From: Alphaproteobacteria bacterium HGW-Alphaproteobacteria-3 | GTDB taxonomy: Bacteria; Pseudomonadota; Alphaproteobacteria; Parvibaculales; Parvibaculaceae | Length of the DNA: 59,312 nt | Assembly (NCBI GenBank): GCA_002842875.1 | Contig: PHEF01000003.1 | Location: forward strand, 1-59,312 | Direction: 5' to 3' | In this document: one piece after another, positions 16,670 to 26,718 of the stretch | Layout: each line of letters begins with the position of its first letter | Position numbering within the stretch: the first letter of the stretch is position 1 | Notes under the pieces: model-generated | What the model saw: only the letters and a program-made list of their open reading frames with translations | Told to the model about the DNA's origin: nothing | Database searches by the model: none | Translations under genes and position numbers: made by a program

Positions 16670-19600
16670 GCTGCGGATTGCGGCCGTCTCTCGATTTGCT
16701 ACTCTCATCGAACTTCAGCCAAGCACCGATGATTGGCTGCGGATTGCGGCCGTCTCTCGATTTGCTACTCTTGTTCTGAATATCGTCAGAGACAACACAA
16801 CGCTGCGGATTGCGGCCGTCTCTCGATTTGCTACTCTTATGGATAGAGTATGGACAAAATGTCCGGCGCTGCGGATTGCGGCCGTCTCTCGATTTGCTAC
16901 TCTAGGTATCGCTCCGGAGAGGCTTCGCTCCACGCTGCGGATTGCGGCCGTCTCTCGATTTGCTACTCTTTCCTTTCCCGGATTTGTGTCACCGATGCGG
17001 CTGCGGATTGCGGCCGTCTCTCGATTTGCTACTCTTCTGGTCTTATCAATGATGTCCCCTTGCAGCTGCGGATTGCGGCCGTCTCTCGATTTGCTACTCT
17101 TAATGGACTCGATGTTGTCGTTCCCAAACAGCTGCGGATTGCGGCCGTCTCTCGATTTGCTACTCTAAGACCTTCCCGATGGCATCGACTATCAGGGCTG
17201 CGGATTGCGGCCGTCTCTCGATTTGCTACTCTATCGTCACCATCGGCGACGTGAATGTCGACGCTGCGGATTGCGGCCGTCTCTCGATTTGCTACTCTTT
17301 TTGCCGCCCGCTCCATGCAATCGAGCACGCTGCGGATTGCGGCCGTCTCTCGATTTGCTACTCTATGACGCTCGAAAATCAGGCGGCCTTGCGGGCTGCG
17401 GATTGCGGCCGTCTCTCGATTTGCTACTCTATTGCAGTAAGTCACCGCGCCGTCGGCATCGCTGCGGATTGCGGCCGTCTCTCGATTTGCTACTCTGGAA
17501 TAGCGCGGAGTTCCGGTGCCTCCGGTGCTGCGGATTGCGGCCGTCTCTCGATTTGCTACTCTGAGAGGCGGCATCATGAGAATGGAGTTTCCGCTGCGGA
17601 TTGCGGCCGTCTCTCGATTTGCTACTCTAATTAACGGCAGCTTGTGCTAAACATCAAAGCTGCGGATTGCGGCCGTCTCTCGATTTGCTACTCTATTACA
17701 TATCCCCGTTGGTCAGCCCCGACAGCTGCGGATTGCGGCCGTCTCTCGATTTGCTACTCTCCGGAGCCCGACCGCATCTACATGGTCTACGCTGCGGATT
17801 GCGGCCGTCTCTCGATTTGCTACTCTCCGGGGCATCATCTTCACGGCTTCGAGAGCGCTGCGGATTGCGGCCGTCTCTCGATTTGCTACTCTACAAACGG
17901 TGGTCGATCTCGCGCCCATCCCGCTGCGGATTGCGGCCGTCTCTCGATTTGCTACTCTCGGCCACGGCCGTTCCTTTCGTGAGGTACTGCTGCGGATTGC
18001 GGCCGTCTCTCGATTTGCTACTCTGTTCCTTCGCCAATCCCGGCTTGTTTTCCCGCTGCGGATTGCGGCCGTCTCTCGATTTGCTACTCTCGTTCGGGTC
18101 GCCGTTGCTCTGAAAGATCGGCTGCGGATTGCGGCCGTCTCTCGATTTGCTACTCTCAGTGCGCGCGAACGGCGTCAACCTGAGGCGCTGCGGATTGCGG
18201 CCGTCTCTCGATTTGCTACTCTGTGACGACTGAAATCCCAAGGCCGTCCCGCGCTGCGGATTGCGGCCGTCTCTCGATTTGCTACTCTACTCACGCTAAC
18301 GCTCGCCATCGTCGGCGCGCTGCGGATTGCGGCCGTCTCTCGATTTGCTACTCTTCAACGCGGCTATGTGATAGATGATGCCTCGCTGCGGATTGCGGCC
18401 GTCTCTCGATTTGCTACTCTAAAAAAGAGAAGTGTTGTTTAGACCATTTCGCTGCGGATTGCGGCCGTCTCTCGATTTGCTACTCTCCGGGTGGCATGTA
18501 AACTTCCCGTCGTCGCTGCGGATTGCGGCCGTCTCTCGATTTGCTACTCTATTGATCTCGGCACCGCCCGCCTGGCCGGCGCTGCGGATTGCGGCCGTCT
18601 CTCGATTTGCTACTCTCAAAGCCCGGCAACTCCCGCTCTATCAGGGGCTGCGGATTGCGGCCGTCTCTCGATTTGCTACTCTGCTGTTCGCAATGAGAAG
18701 GAACGGCGCGTCGCTGCGGATTGCGGCCGTCTCTCGATTTGCTACTCTCTGTATACCGTTCTCGCGCACCCGCGCGCGGCTGCGGATTGCGGCCGTCTCT
18801 CGATTTGCTACTCTATTACATATCCCCGTTGGTCTGCGCCGACAGCTGCGGATTGCGGCCGTCTCTCGATTTGCTACTCTGCTCCGCTCGCAATAACCAG
18901 CCTCCACGGCGCTGCGGATTGCGGCCGTCTCTCGATTTGCTACTCTGCCTCCGAATAGCTGGCCGATGCGCGAAAGGCTGCGGATTGCGGCCGTCTCTCG
19001 ATTTGCTACTCTGACACCAATCGCGGATTCCATCTATGCTTCGCTGCGGATTGCGGCCGTCTCTCGATTTGCTACTCTGGCGGACCCGGATTACCCGAGG
19101 GGATGCCGGCTGCGGATTGCGGCCGTCTCTCGATTTGCTACTCTTCGTCCTCCACCTCATCGATGGTGCGAAGCGCTGCGGATTGCGGCCGTCTCTCGAT
19201 TTGCTACTCTAAAGTGCCGAAAGCTGGCCGCGATACCCCGGCTGCGGATTGCGGCCGTCTCTCGATTTGCTACTCTGACCAGATCAAATAGCCCCTGACG
19301 GTGATTGCTGCGGATTGCGGCCGTCTCTCGATTTGCTACTCTGGTCAGCGCGTCCCGAAGACCGTACTTCGTGCTGCGGATTGCGGCCGTCTCTCGATTT
19401 GCTACTCTCGCGCTCATGAGCAGCCGCCCAGCCGTCACGCTGCGGATTGCGGCCGTCTCTCGATTTGCTACTCTTCGGAAAGTGGCAATAGCCCGGTCCA
19501 ACTTGCTGCGGATTGCGGCCGTCTCTCGATTTGCTACTCTTGTTCGATGAAGCCGAACCAAAGACGGCGGGCTGCGGATTGCGGCCGTCTCTCGATTTGC

Positions 19601-21654
19601 TACTCTGTTGACGCGGGGTGGGACCGTAGTCCCAGCGCTGCGGATTGCGGCCGTCTCTCGATTTGCTACTCTCTGATAGGCGGGTGAGCGCGCCATCATT
19701 TCGCTGCGGATTGCGGCCGTCTCTCGATTTGCTACTCTGCGCGGCGGCGGCGGGCGGCGCAACGCTTGGCTGCGGATTGCGGCCGTCTCTCGATTTGCTA
19801 CTCTTCGGGATGATGGGCCTGAACACGATCTCACGCTGCGGATTGCGGCCGTCTCTCGATTTGCTACTCTGCACTGGCGGAACGGAAGTTCGCCTCCCCG
19901 GCTGCGGATTGCGGCCGTCTCTCGATTTGCTACTCTCTTTTTCCGCGTCTGCTCTGGCTGCGAGGAGCTGCGGATTGCGGCCGTCTCTCGATTTGCTACT
20001 CTTTCTCGGACTCCACAGCGCCGCCTCATATGGCTGCGGATTGCGGCCGTCTCTCGATTTGCTACTCTCAGCGGCGAAAAATCCGCCACCGTCAAGCGGC
20101 TGCGGATTGCGGCCGTCTCTCGATTTGCTACTCTGCGGAATAGATCGCCTCGTGCGTGCTCTCCGCTGCGGATTGCGGCCGTCTCTCGATTTGCTACTCT
20201 GGAGGCGGAAATCGCTCGTGTTGAGGCGGTGGCTGCGGATTGCGGCCGTCTCTCGATTTGCTACTCTCGGCAAATGGGCGGGCCAGCACGAGGTTTCGCT
20301 GCGGATTGCGGCCGTCTCTCGATTTGCTACTCTGAAAAAGTCGCCGGTCACGCTCAAGACGTTGCTGCGGATTGCGGCCGTCTCTCGATTTGCTACTCTG
20401 ATTCCGATGGTGACAAATCGGCAAGTTTGGCTGCGGATTGCGGCCGTCTCTCGATTTGCTACTCTAAAGCCTATCTGGCCTGTGCGCGCCAGCTTGCTGC
20501 GGATTGCGGCCGTCTCTCGATTTGCTACTCTAGCGACGAGCGCCGATGCGTTTCGCATATCGCTGCGGATTGCGGCCGTCTCTCGATTTGCTACTCTAGA
20601 GTTGGTTGCCACCGCCAATGCGCGAACGCTGCGGATTGCGGCCGTCTCTCGATTTGCTACTCTGAGGGTCGCTCGGTCGAAATCACCCTCATCGCTGCGG
20701 ATTGCGGCCGTCTCTCGATTTGCTACTCTTCCGCGCGGAAGTGAAGCGCGGTGCGCTCTGCTGCGGATTGCGGCCGTCTCTCGATTTGCTACTCTGAGTT
20801 CCGCAACCTCACACTCACCGCGCTCGCTGCGGATTGCGGCCGTCTCTCGATTTGCTACTCTGCCTTTCACGTCGGCATCCCCATGCGCTTCGCTGCGGAT
20901 TGCGGCCGTCTCTCGATTTGCTACTCTGGTTAGTGTCCGCCAAATAATCCTTCATGTGCTGCGGATTGCGGCCGTCTCTCGATTTGCTACTCTGTACGTC
21001 GACGCCGCCGTCCGGCGCCGGTCGCTGCGGATTGCGGCCGTCTCTCGATTTGCTACTCTAAGGGGGCGAAGTAATGGCGGGGCAGGGTGGCTGCGGATTG
21101 CGGCCGTCTCTCGATTTGCTACTCTGAAGAGGTCATGGAGCAGCGCGCGCAGGAGGCTGCGGATTGCGGCCGTCTCTCGATTTGCTACTCTCATCGGGCC
21201 GCGTCACAACGATGCCGATTAGCTGCGGATTGCGGCCGTCTCTCGATTTGCTACTCTCAGCAGGCGGCGTGAACGTCACCGCGCATCGCTGCGGATTGCG
21301 GCCGTCTCTCGATTTGCTACTCTGCCGCCGCCGGTACGGGGATAGGAGAAAACGCTGCGGATTGCGGCCGTCTCTCGATTTGCTACTCTTTCCTTTTCCC
21401 AAAGCCTGTCGATCGCCGCGCTGCGGATTGCGGCCGTCTCTCGATTTGCTACTCTTAATATCGAGAAGCGTTCCGATAGCGCCGTTGCTGCGGATTGCGG
21501 CCGTCTCTCGATTTGCTACTCTTTTCCTGTCTATTGATAGCTCCGGCACTCGGCTGCGGATTGCGGCCGTCTCTCGATTTGCTACTCTCTCCGTAGAAGA
21601 CGGCTGCGGGACTTCCCGGCTGCGGATTGCGGCCGTCTCTCGATTTGCTACTCT
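16670..21654 (+). CRISPR. Type II-C CRISPR array, 76 repeats and 75 spacers
   Basis: The 36-bp repeat begins GCTGCGGATTGC and ends GATTTGCTACTCT. I walked the array repeat by repeat: every copy I read is identical, including both terminal ones. Spacers are 30 bases except number 6 (29), number 28 (28), and numbers 54 and 73 (31). The crRNA sense strand is plus, because the repeat pairs with the tracrRNA at 26168-26201. The array is therefore read towards the convergent cas2. Repeat bases 9-14 (TTGCGG) and 31-36 (TACTCT) are 16 bases apart and could form a promoter inside every repeat, as known in Neisseria type II-C. Spacers 16 and 33 are near-duplicates. No degenerate end repeat marks the oldest end. 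Confidence 0.98.
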
Positions 21655-21705
21655 TACCCTTCCGGCAAGCCATTGAAATGGCACACGCTTTCGCCTTTCC
21701 ATGCT

Positions 21706-22062
21706 TCAAAAAAGCTGAAGCTGGGAGGGCGATTGCGGTGTTGGCTGGCGTTTTTTTCCGACATAAACCTTGATCCTTCCGAACTGATTGTCCGTGATCG
21801 TCAGGAATCGGACCTCACCTTGCGCGGGTACGACAGCGCCCATTCGCTTCACATGAACTTCCGCATTCTCGATCGAAGCGCAATGACGCGAGTAGACCGA
21901 ATACTGCATCATCGTGAAGCCATCATCCAGAAGGTCTTTCCGGAAGCGCGTATAGGCCTTTCGCGCTTTCGGCGTATCGGTCGGAAGATCGAACATGGCG
22001 ATAACCCACATCGAGCGCCACCCCCAGGGCAATTGAGGAATGGGGCGCGCATGCGCCATCAT
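21706..22062 (-). CDS. cas2: CRISPR-associated endoribonuclease/integration factor Cas2
   Basis: A 118-residue Cas2. The first strand carries the conserved aspartate (WVIAMFDLPTDTPKARKAYT), followed by RFRKDLLDDGFTMMQYSVYS and a ferredoxin-like fold ending in a short Gln/Pro/Ser tail. With Cas1 it forms the complex that inserts new spacers. It overlaps the cas1 stop; the ATG at 22062 or the next one at 22059 could be used. Its stop lies only 51 bases from the last CRISPR repeat. It is last in the cas9-cas1-cas2 operon. Confidence 0.95.
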   Translation of the reverse strand: MMAHARPIPQLPWGWRSMWVIAMFDLPTDTPKARKAYTRFRKDLLDDGFTMMQYSVYSRHCASIENAEVHVKRMGAVVPAQGEVRFLTITDNQFGRIKVYVGKKRQPTPQSPSQLQLF

Positions 22063-22994
22063 CCCTCCCCTTCTATGTCCAGAAGATCGGGTGCCAGCGG
22101 CAAGCCTTCTGGCAATGCCAGCGCGGCTTCGCCTCCCGTCAAGGCGCGGCAGAGAGACACGGCGCTTGAATGAAGCGCCAGCAGGAGCGGCATTCGTCTG
22201 CCGCCGACAAGAACGGTTTCATTGAAAATAGAAAGAAGTGCGGCGCGTGTGTCTCGATCATCGAGACTCGGGGTTGCCCCGCTCGGTTCATCGGTAAGCA
22301 GCCGGACTCGCCAATCCACAAATGGCCTGTAAGGCTCCAGAAGATCGTCGGCGAGACAAAACGGATTTGCGCGGTTGCGATGAAAGACGCCAAGCGAAGG
22401 AATCAATCCGGCCGCGACAACCGCCCGCGCCGTCGCGGCGCGGACAACCGCATAGCCGTAGTTTAGCAGGGCGTTAACGCCCTCCAGATCGCGGTCTCTC
22501 CGGAAGTCTTTTCCGAACAGGCGCGGCCAATAGCGCTGCGCGGCTTGCGCCTCAAGATTGTCAGGATCGCCCGAACGCACACGACGTGACATGGGGGCCA
22601 GCCCGCCATGCTCGCCGGTGAAATGCGCAAGAACGGTGCCCTGTTGTGCGATCTTGCTTCGGATCAACGCCTGCCAAGCACGCTTCTTCGTCGGTTCGCT
22701 TGCCTCGACTTGCGCGCGGTGGCGTTCGGTCTGCACATGATGTGCATCGAGCGGCAGCATCATTCCGGCGGGTAGATGGTCCCTCCCCGTCACCATGACG
22801 GTCGCACCCGCCTCAAGCAGTTCGATAAAAACCGCCTGCGTATAGGTCGCTCTCAAGTCGTCGACAATAACGACGCCCATATCCTCGATTGGCAGCGTCG
22901 CTTTCGGGAAGTCGGGACGTTCGATCACTAGTTGCTTGTTGGCTACCGAAAGGCGCGTACCCGGCGTTGCGAATTCGACGGTTTTGCGGATCAT
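22059..22994 (-). CDS. cas1: CRISPR integrase Cas1, type II-C
   Basis: A 311-residue Cas1. An N-terminal beta domain precedes the helical catalytic domain with NALLNYGYAVVRAA, LGVFHRNRANPFCLADDLLE and PYRPFVDWRV. The His and Glu of these stretches, with an earlier Glu, coordinate the metal for spacer integration. It is full-length for type II Cas1. It lies 11 bases after the cas9 stop and overlaps cas2 by four bases. No csn2 or cas4 is present, which defines the three-gene II-C layout. Confidence 0.96.
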   Translation of the reverse strand: MIRKTVEFATPGTRLSVANKQLVIERPDFPKATLPIEDMGVVIVDDLRATYTQAVFIELLEAGATVMVTGRDHLPAGMMLPLDAHHVQTERHRAQVEASEPTKKRAWQALIRSKIAQQGTVLAHFTGEHGGLAPMSRRVRSGDPDNLEAQAAQRYWPRLFGKDFRRDRDLEGVNALLNYGYAVVRAATARAVVAAGLIPSLGVFHRNRANPFCLADDLLEPYRPFVDWRVRLLTDEPSGATPSLDDRDTRAALLSIFNETVLVGGRRMPLLLALHSSAVSLCRALTGGEAALALPEGLPLAPDLLDIEGEG

Positions 22995-23005
22995 CGTGGC
23001 GTCCC

Positions 23006-26000
23006 TCAGTCGTTAGCCGTCCCCACGCGGCCTATCGGGTCAACCGAGACTTTCCGTGCCCTTCCCTTAAGTAGAGAACCTGCATTTGGACGCCAAATGG
23101 TATCTCCGTTTGCGTCGATATGCGCCAGCGTCACCACCACCCCGGATGACCAAATGCTTTGAACGATGCGATGTCCGGCCCTGTCTCCATCGGGCACCTC
23201 TATGGTGTCGCCCGCCGAAAGCGACATTACGAACGTCGCACCATCTGCCCGTGTTCTTTGAACAACCGGCTTTCGTTTCGACAACCGCCGAGAGGCTTCG
23301 AACAGGCTCACAACTTCGAAATCTGCCTTTCCGTTAGGGAGCCGATAGATCGCAATATGATGATTGGAGCCGAGATCGGCATATCCATTTCCGGTTTGGG
23401 CCATGAGGTTCAACTGTTGTTTCGTCGTAAGTCTCACTTTTCGAATCTCCGGTCCATCCGGCGATACGCGCGGATATGGCGGAAATGCCTTTTTAGGGTC
23501 GCCGCCCCGGTCAGCAACATGTGCCGTGACGATCTCCTTGATCCGGGGGTCGCGTATTTCCTCAAGCTCTCCTTTCGACAGCGCTTCGACCTTCTTGCGC
23601 GCCACAAATTGACGATAGGTCCCCGTCTTCGTCTTTACGTCGTCGCCAGTATCGCCATACGTCGTCTCCTTGTGCAACGCGCCGGACACCTTCTTCCGGA
23701 CGCGATGCGATACGACGATCTCGTTGACGGCCCTCTCGGCATCCGCGCGGATCGCGTCCCAAGGCGGCGAAAGCGTCGGTTTCGCCGCGCGCGGATCGTC
23801 TCTCAGTTGCCAATAGCGCGAAAGCTTGTTGGTCATACCGGGATGAGTGCATGCAACGGCCAGCGCATCGACCGCATGATGCCGGTGATCCGCGCGCGTC
23901 TTCTCGCCGTTGTCGGCAAGGACATTGTTGAGGGTCCATAATTTGCGAAGTTGTGCGGTCACTTTTCCCGTGACCGCTTCAACTTTAACAGGTGCCTCCG
24001 GCCCCATGTCGGGCCACAGGCGCTTGAGCTGCGCAAGAATTTGCTTCGCCGCATAACGGGTGTCGTTCAACTGGCGAGCAGCAAAATCGTCGGGCATTTC
24101 CTTTGCAAGGAAGCGCTTCACCTTGCCCGGAGACATACCGGCTCCGCCCTTCGCGGATACCATTCCCTGCAGACGTGTCTGGATCGCCGACCACCGGTCT
24201 TCATCGTGGCCGAAGGCTTCGAAGGGCATCCGGTTGCCCTTCTCGATATTCACGTCCTTTCGGCAGAGCGTTTTGTTGCGCGGACTATCGTCGAATGACC
24301 GGGAGCGAGGCCAGATATGTTCAACCTCGTATTGGCCCTCTCGGAACAGAGCGGCAAAGCCAATCTGGTCCCCCGTGTAGGGACATCTTTCCTGCCCCTC
24401 CTTCCAGAGAAGCCATTTTTCGACATCGTCGCGAGAGGGACTGGGAATTCCTTTTGATTGCAAATCCTTCGTTGCTTCACTGCGTCTTCTCTCGGCTTTG
24501 CGAATGCCGCTTTGAATTTCCTCGCGTTCGCGCTTTGACTTCCCTACGTCGCGACCAACTTCGACACGAATGCGATCCGGCTTGCCATAAAGAGCGATGA
24601 GATTGTTTACGACCTTTCGGAGTTCATTCTGCGTTCGGATAACCGTCGGATTCCGAAGTTGCGATATTCGCTCGCGTTCTTCCTTGGAAGCCGGACTTGG
24701 CAACTTGTCGAGAATTTCGCCGGTCGGTTGTTCGCGGTTGGGGAACACTTCGCGCCGCCAGTTCTCCCAATCCGGTCCATTTACCAGCGCGCCAAACCTT
24801 TCTCCCTTCTCAAGTTCCGGAAGAAACAGGTTGAGCGCGAATATGGAATAGGGTTCCCAGCCAGTCGGCAGTTTGAGCACCTGCAATTGCGCGGCTTGTT
24901 CTTCCGCAACGCCAAAATCGGCAACAAACGATTTTGCTGCGTCTTCCCGGTGCGCTTTTCGTTCCTTGTCCGACAGGATGATCACGCGCTTTTTGTCTGG
25001 CGTTTCGCCATAGTCGGCCGCCCACAAGCGCTCATGAACGGCTTCGCGGATTGCCTGCTGGTGGGGATGCGAAGGCCAATCTGACCCGAATATATCGGCC
25101 AGTTTCGCCTCCAATACGTTGCCCAGAAGTTTGTTTTCGCCACCCAGTTCCAGATTGAATTTGAGGCTCTTTTCCGCCCCCGGTTCGCCACGCTGTTTGT
25201 AGAGCGGCCTTAAGGCGCCTCGAACTCCTGGCCACGACATGGAAGCTTGCTGCTGGAGTTTGGAAAGAATTGCAGCCCTCTCTTCGGCATCCAGCGGCCG
25301 GGCATTGCCACCTGCTATTGCGAGATTGTTCAGCTTTTCCAGCATCCGCCGCTGCTGTGAAAGCCAGGAACCTTTTGGACAAAGCGGCGCACCCGGCATG
25401 AACCTGCAATCGCCCAAGGTGTTCTTTCGCCAGAACACGGGACGTTGCGCAAAGATCGTGTCGCCAATCTTTGCTTTCAGCTCCTCACTCCGAAGCACCG
25501 GATGATATTCCGATTGGGTAGTCCAAAGCCTTTCGAACTCTTCCAAGACTACGGTTCTGTGTGCATGAACTCCGCGCTTGCGATCCGACGGCGCGCGGCG
25601 GGCAAGCCAAGCGCCCAACGTGGTTTGTTCATTCCTGAGGGCCTTCAGGGTCGCGTCTCGCTCGCTCTGCGCTTCTTTTTCGTCGTCGGCGTCAGATTCG
25701 GGGGTGTCGCTATCCTCAAGTTCGCGGCCCTTGAAGTGCCGGTGCTGCGCAAGGTGATAGATCGCCCGCCCAAACTCATAGGCGCTCAACTTCTCTTCGA
25801 GTCCGCGCCTTCGCAAATCATAAGGATCGCCGCCCATAACAATCGGCCAATCGGGCGAGCCATAAGCAGGCAGCAAGCCCGCATCGCGAAGCGCCTCGTT
25901 CAGCGCCTTCCGGCGCATTCGCCGCCGCCGCAATTGGCGGCGCATCATGCGCTTTTGTCTGCGCTGCTGATTGAGGGGTGTCCCGTCCGGGTCGCGCGCC

Positions 26001-26119
26001 TCTGGGAATATTCGCGCGCCGAGCCTCAGAATATTCCCGGCAGATTGCTCTGGACTGTAGTCGACAACGGCAAAGCCGATTGACGTCGTACCAATATCGA
26101 AGCCGAAAATTCGCTCCAT
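23006..26119 (-). CDS. cas9: RNA-guided endonuclease Cas9, type II-C (1037 residues)
   Basis: A compact Cas9 that cuts DNA matching a crRNA next to a PAM. RuvC-I has Asp8 in FGFDIGTTSIGFAVVD. The Arg-rich bridge helix is in QQRRQKRMMRRQLRRRRMRR. RuvC-II has Glu520 in RIRVEVGRDVGKS. The HNH domain has His601 in EVEHIWPRSRSFDD. RuvC-III has His748 and Asp751 in HRHHAVDALAVAC. All nuclease residues are present, so it should be active. The C-terminal 250 residues form the wedge and PAM-interacting region. The start is the ATG at 26119 with AAGGGGG upstream; the in-frame TTG at 26203 would translate the tracrRNA anti-repeat and is rejected. The protein length matches P. lavamentivorans Cas9 as I remember it. 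Confidence 0.98.
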   Translation of the reverse strand: MERIFGFDIGTTSIGFAVVDYSPEQSAGNILRLGARIFPEARDPDGTPLNQQRRQKRMMRRQLRRRRMRRKALNEALRDAGLLPAYGSPDWPIVMGGDPYDLRRRGLEEKLSAYEFGRAIYHLAQHRHFKGRELEDSDTPESDADDEKEAQSERDATLKALRNEQTTLGAWLARRAPSDRKRGVHAHRTVVLEEFERLWTTQSEYHPVLRSEELKAKIGDTIFAQRPVFWRKNTLGDCRFMPGAPLCPKGSWLSQQRRMLEKLNNLAIAGGNARPLDAEERAAILSKLQQQASMSWPGVRGALRPLYKQRGEPGAEKSLKFNLELGGENKLLGNVLEAKLADIFGSDWPSHPHQQAIREAVHERLWAADYGETPDKKRVIILSDKERKAHREDAAKSFVADFGVAEEQAAQLQVLKLPTGWEPYSIFALNLFLPELEKGERFGALVNGPDWENWRREVFPNREQPTGEILDKLPSPASKEERERISQLRNPTVIRTQNELRKVVNNLIALYGKPDRIRVEVGRDVGKSKREREEIQSGIRKAERRRSEATKDLQSKGIPSPSRDDVEKWLLWKEGQERCPYTGDQIGFAALFREGQYEVEHIWPRSRSFDDSPRNKTLCRKDVNIEKGNRMPFEAFGHDEDRWSAIQTRLQGMVSAKGGAGMSPGKVKRFLAKEMPDDFAARQLNDTRYAAKQILAQLKRLWPDMGPEAPVKVEAVTGKVTAQLRKLWTLNNVLADNGEKTRADHRHHAVDALAVACTHPGMTNKLSRYWQLRDDPRAAKPTLSPPWDAIRADAERAVNEIVVSHRVRKKVSGALHKETTYGDTGDDVKTKTGTYRQFVARKKVEALSKGELEEIRDPRIKEIVTAHVADRGGDPKKAFPPYPRVSPDGPEIRKVRLTTKQQLNLMAQTGNGYADLGSNHHIAIYRLPNGKADFEVVSLFEASRRLSKRKPVVQRTRADGATFVMSLSAGDTIEVPDGDRAGHRIVQSIWSSGVVVTLAHIDANGDTIWRPNAGSLLKGRARKVSVDPIGRVGTAND

Positions 26120-26131
26120 GACCAATCCCCC

Positions 26132-26160
26132 TTGCGCCCAATAAGGGTAAAGGCTAGCCT
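26132..26160 (+). promoter_or_regulatory. Candidate tracrRNA promoter
   Basis: TTGCGC at 26132-26137, a 17-base spacer, and TAGCCT at 26155-26160. A start about seven bases later falls at 26167-26168, exactly where the anti-repeat begins. The hexamers resemble those inside the CRISPR repeat (TTGCGG, TACTCT). It overlaps the cas9 5' leader on the other strand. Confidence 0.5.
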
Positions 26161-26167
26161 CTGTTCT

Positions 26168-26291
26168 GTAGCAAATCGAGAGGCGGTCGCTTTTCGCAAG
26201 CAAATTGACCCCTTGTGCGGGCTCGGCATCCCAAGGTCAGCTGCCGGTTATTATCGAAAAGGCCCACCGCGAACAGCGTGTGGGCCTTTTT
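26168..26291 (+). ncRNA. tracrRNA of the type II-C CRISPR-Cas9 system
   Basis: Begins with an anti-repeat. Positions 26168-26190 pair with repeat bases 11-33 along 23 base pairs with only two G-U wobbles. After a small internal loop, CGCAAGC (26195-26201) pairs with GCTGCG at the start of the repeat, with one bulged A. Downstream, a stem between CCTTG and CAAGG with TGA/TCA around it (about 26205-26239) forms the nexus-like hairpin. The RNA ends in a terminator at 26257-26291. It is transcribed divergently from cas9. It is needed for crRNA binding to Cas9. Confidence 0.93.
26257..26291 (+). terminator. tracrRNA terminator hairpin
   Basis: AAAAGGCCCAC (26257-26267) pairs perfectly with GTGGGCCTTTT (26280-26290) around a 12-base loop, followed by the T run 26287-26291. 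In Cas9 systems this last hairpin usually also contacts the protein. Confidence 0.9.
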
Positions 26292-26718
26292 GCTTTCCCC
26301 CCGTGAGCAGTAACACGGGGGGCTTTCGATACATCGGGAAGCCCTTAGCGGTCCCTCTTTCGTCTCAAGTTCCCAGCCCCCCTCAAGATCAGGCCTTCAG
26401 GCCGCAATGCGGCTTGAAGGCCATGCCTGGCTCCCGGCCTGCCGAACGGGACGGGTCAAGGCTGGCGAAGCCACGCCGCGCAAGCGGCGCGCGGCCTTGA
26501 TGTGGCCCGGGCGGCGGGTAATCGGCCTGTCTTTTGGCGGGCCTTGCACTTCGATGATTCGCCGGAAATGCACACCCGTCCGACGGCGAGCGCCCAAAAA
26601 CATTCCATAACTTACATTTTTCATATGAAAGATTTTTCATATGGAGATGGATTTTTCTTGGGAGATTTTCCGGACTGACAATCATGTCGCGGCATTCAAG
26701 GATTTACAGAGGCGCGAA
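26292..26718. other. Dyad-rich non-coding region, candidate oriT or replication origin
   Basis: About 430 bases without a supported gene. It holds CCCCCCGTG/CACGGGGGG (26297-26322), GGCCTTCA/TGAAGGCC with an inner GCCGCA/TGCGGC (26392-26422), and a nested structure with outer TCAAGGC/GCCTTGA (26456-26500) and inner CGCCGC/GCGGCG. The 11-base word TTTTTCATATG occurs twice, 16 bases apart (26617-26627, 26633-26643), just ahead of the Rep-like gene. Stacked dyads next to a Rep/relaxase gene are what one expects of an oriT or double-strand origin. The function is inferred from context. Confidence 0.4.

Noticed and set aside
16706..21618. Self-targeting spacers matching genes in this window
   Set aside because: Reading through the spacers I saw no match to the surrounding genes. 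This was by eye only; a proper search could overturn it.
16527..21702. Many open reading frames across the CRISPR array, both strands, up to 528 codons
   Set aside because: They translate the 36-bp repeat over and over (LRIAAVSRFATL, ADCGRLSICYS, RVANRETAAIRS). The 66-base period is divisible by three, so frames stay open without coding.
23159..23941. 260-codon plus-strand frame inside cas9
   Set aside because: Antisense to intact cas9 catalytic sequence, no recognisable domain.
26120..26203. N-terminal extension of Cas9 from a TTG at 26203
   Set aside because: It would translate the tracrRNA anti-repeat and promoter (LSICYR). The ATG at 26119 has a good ribosome site and starts exactly at the RuvC-I strand.
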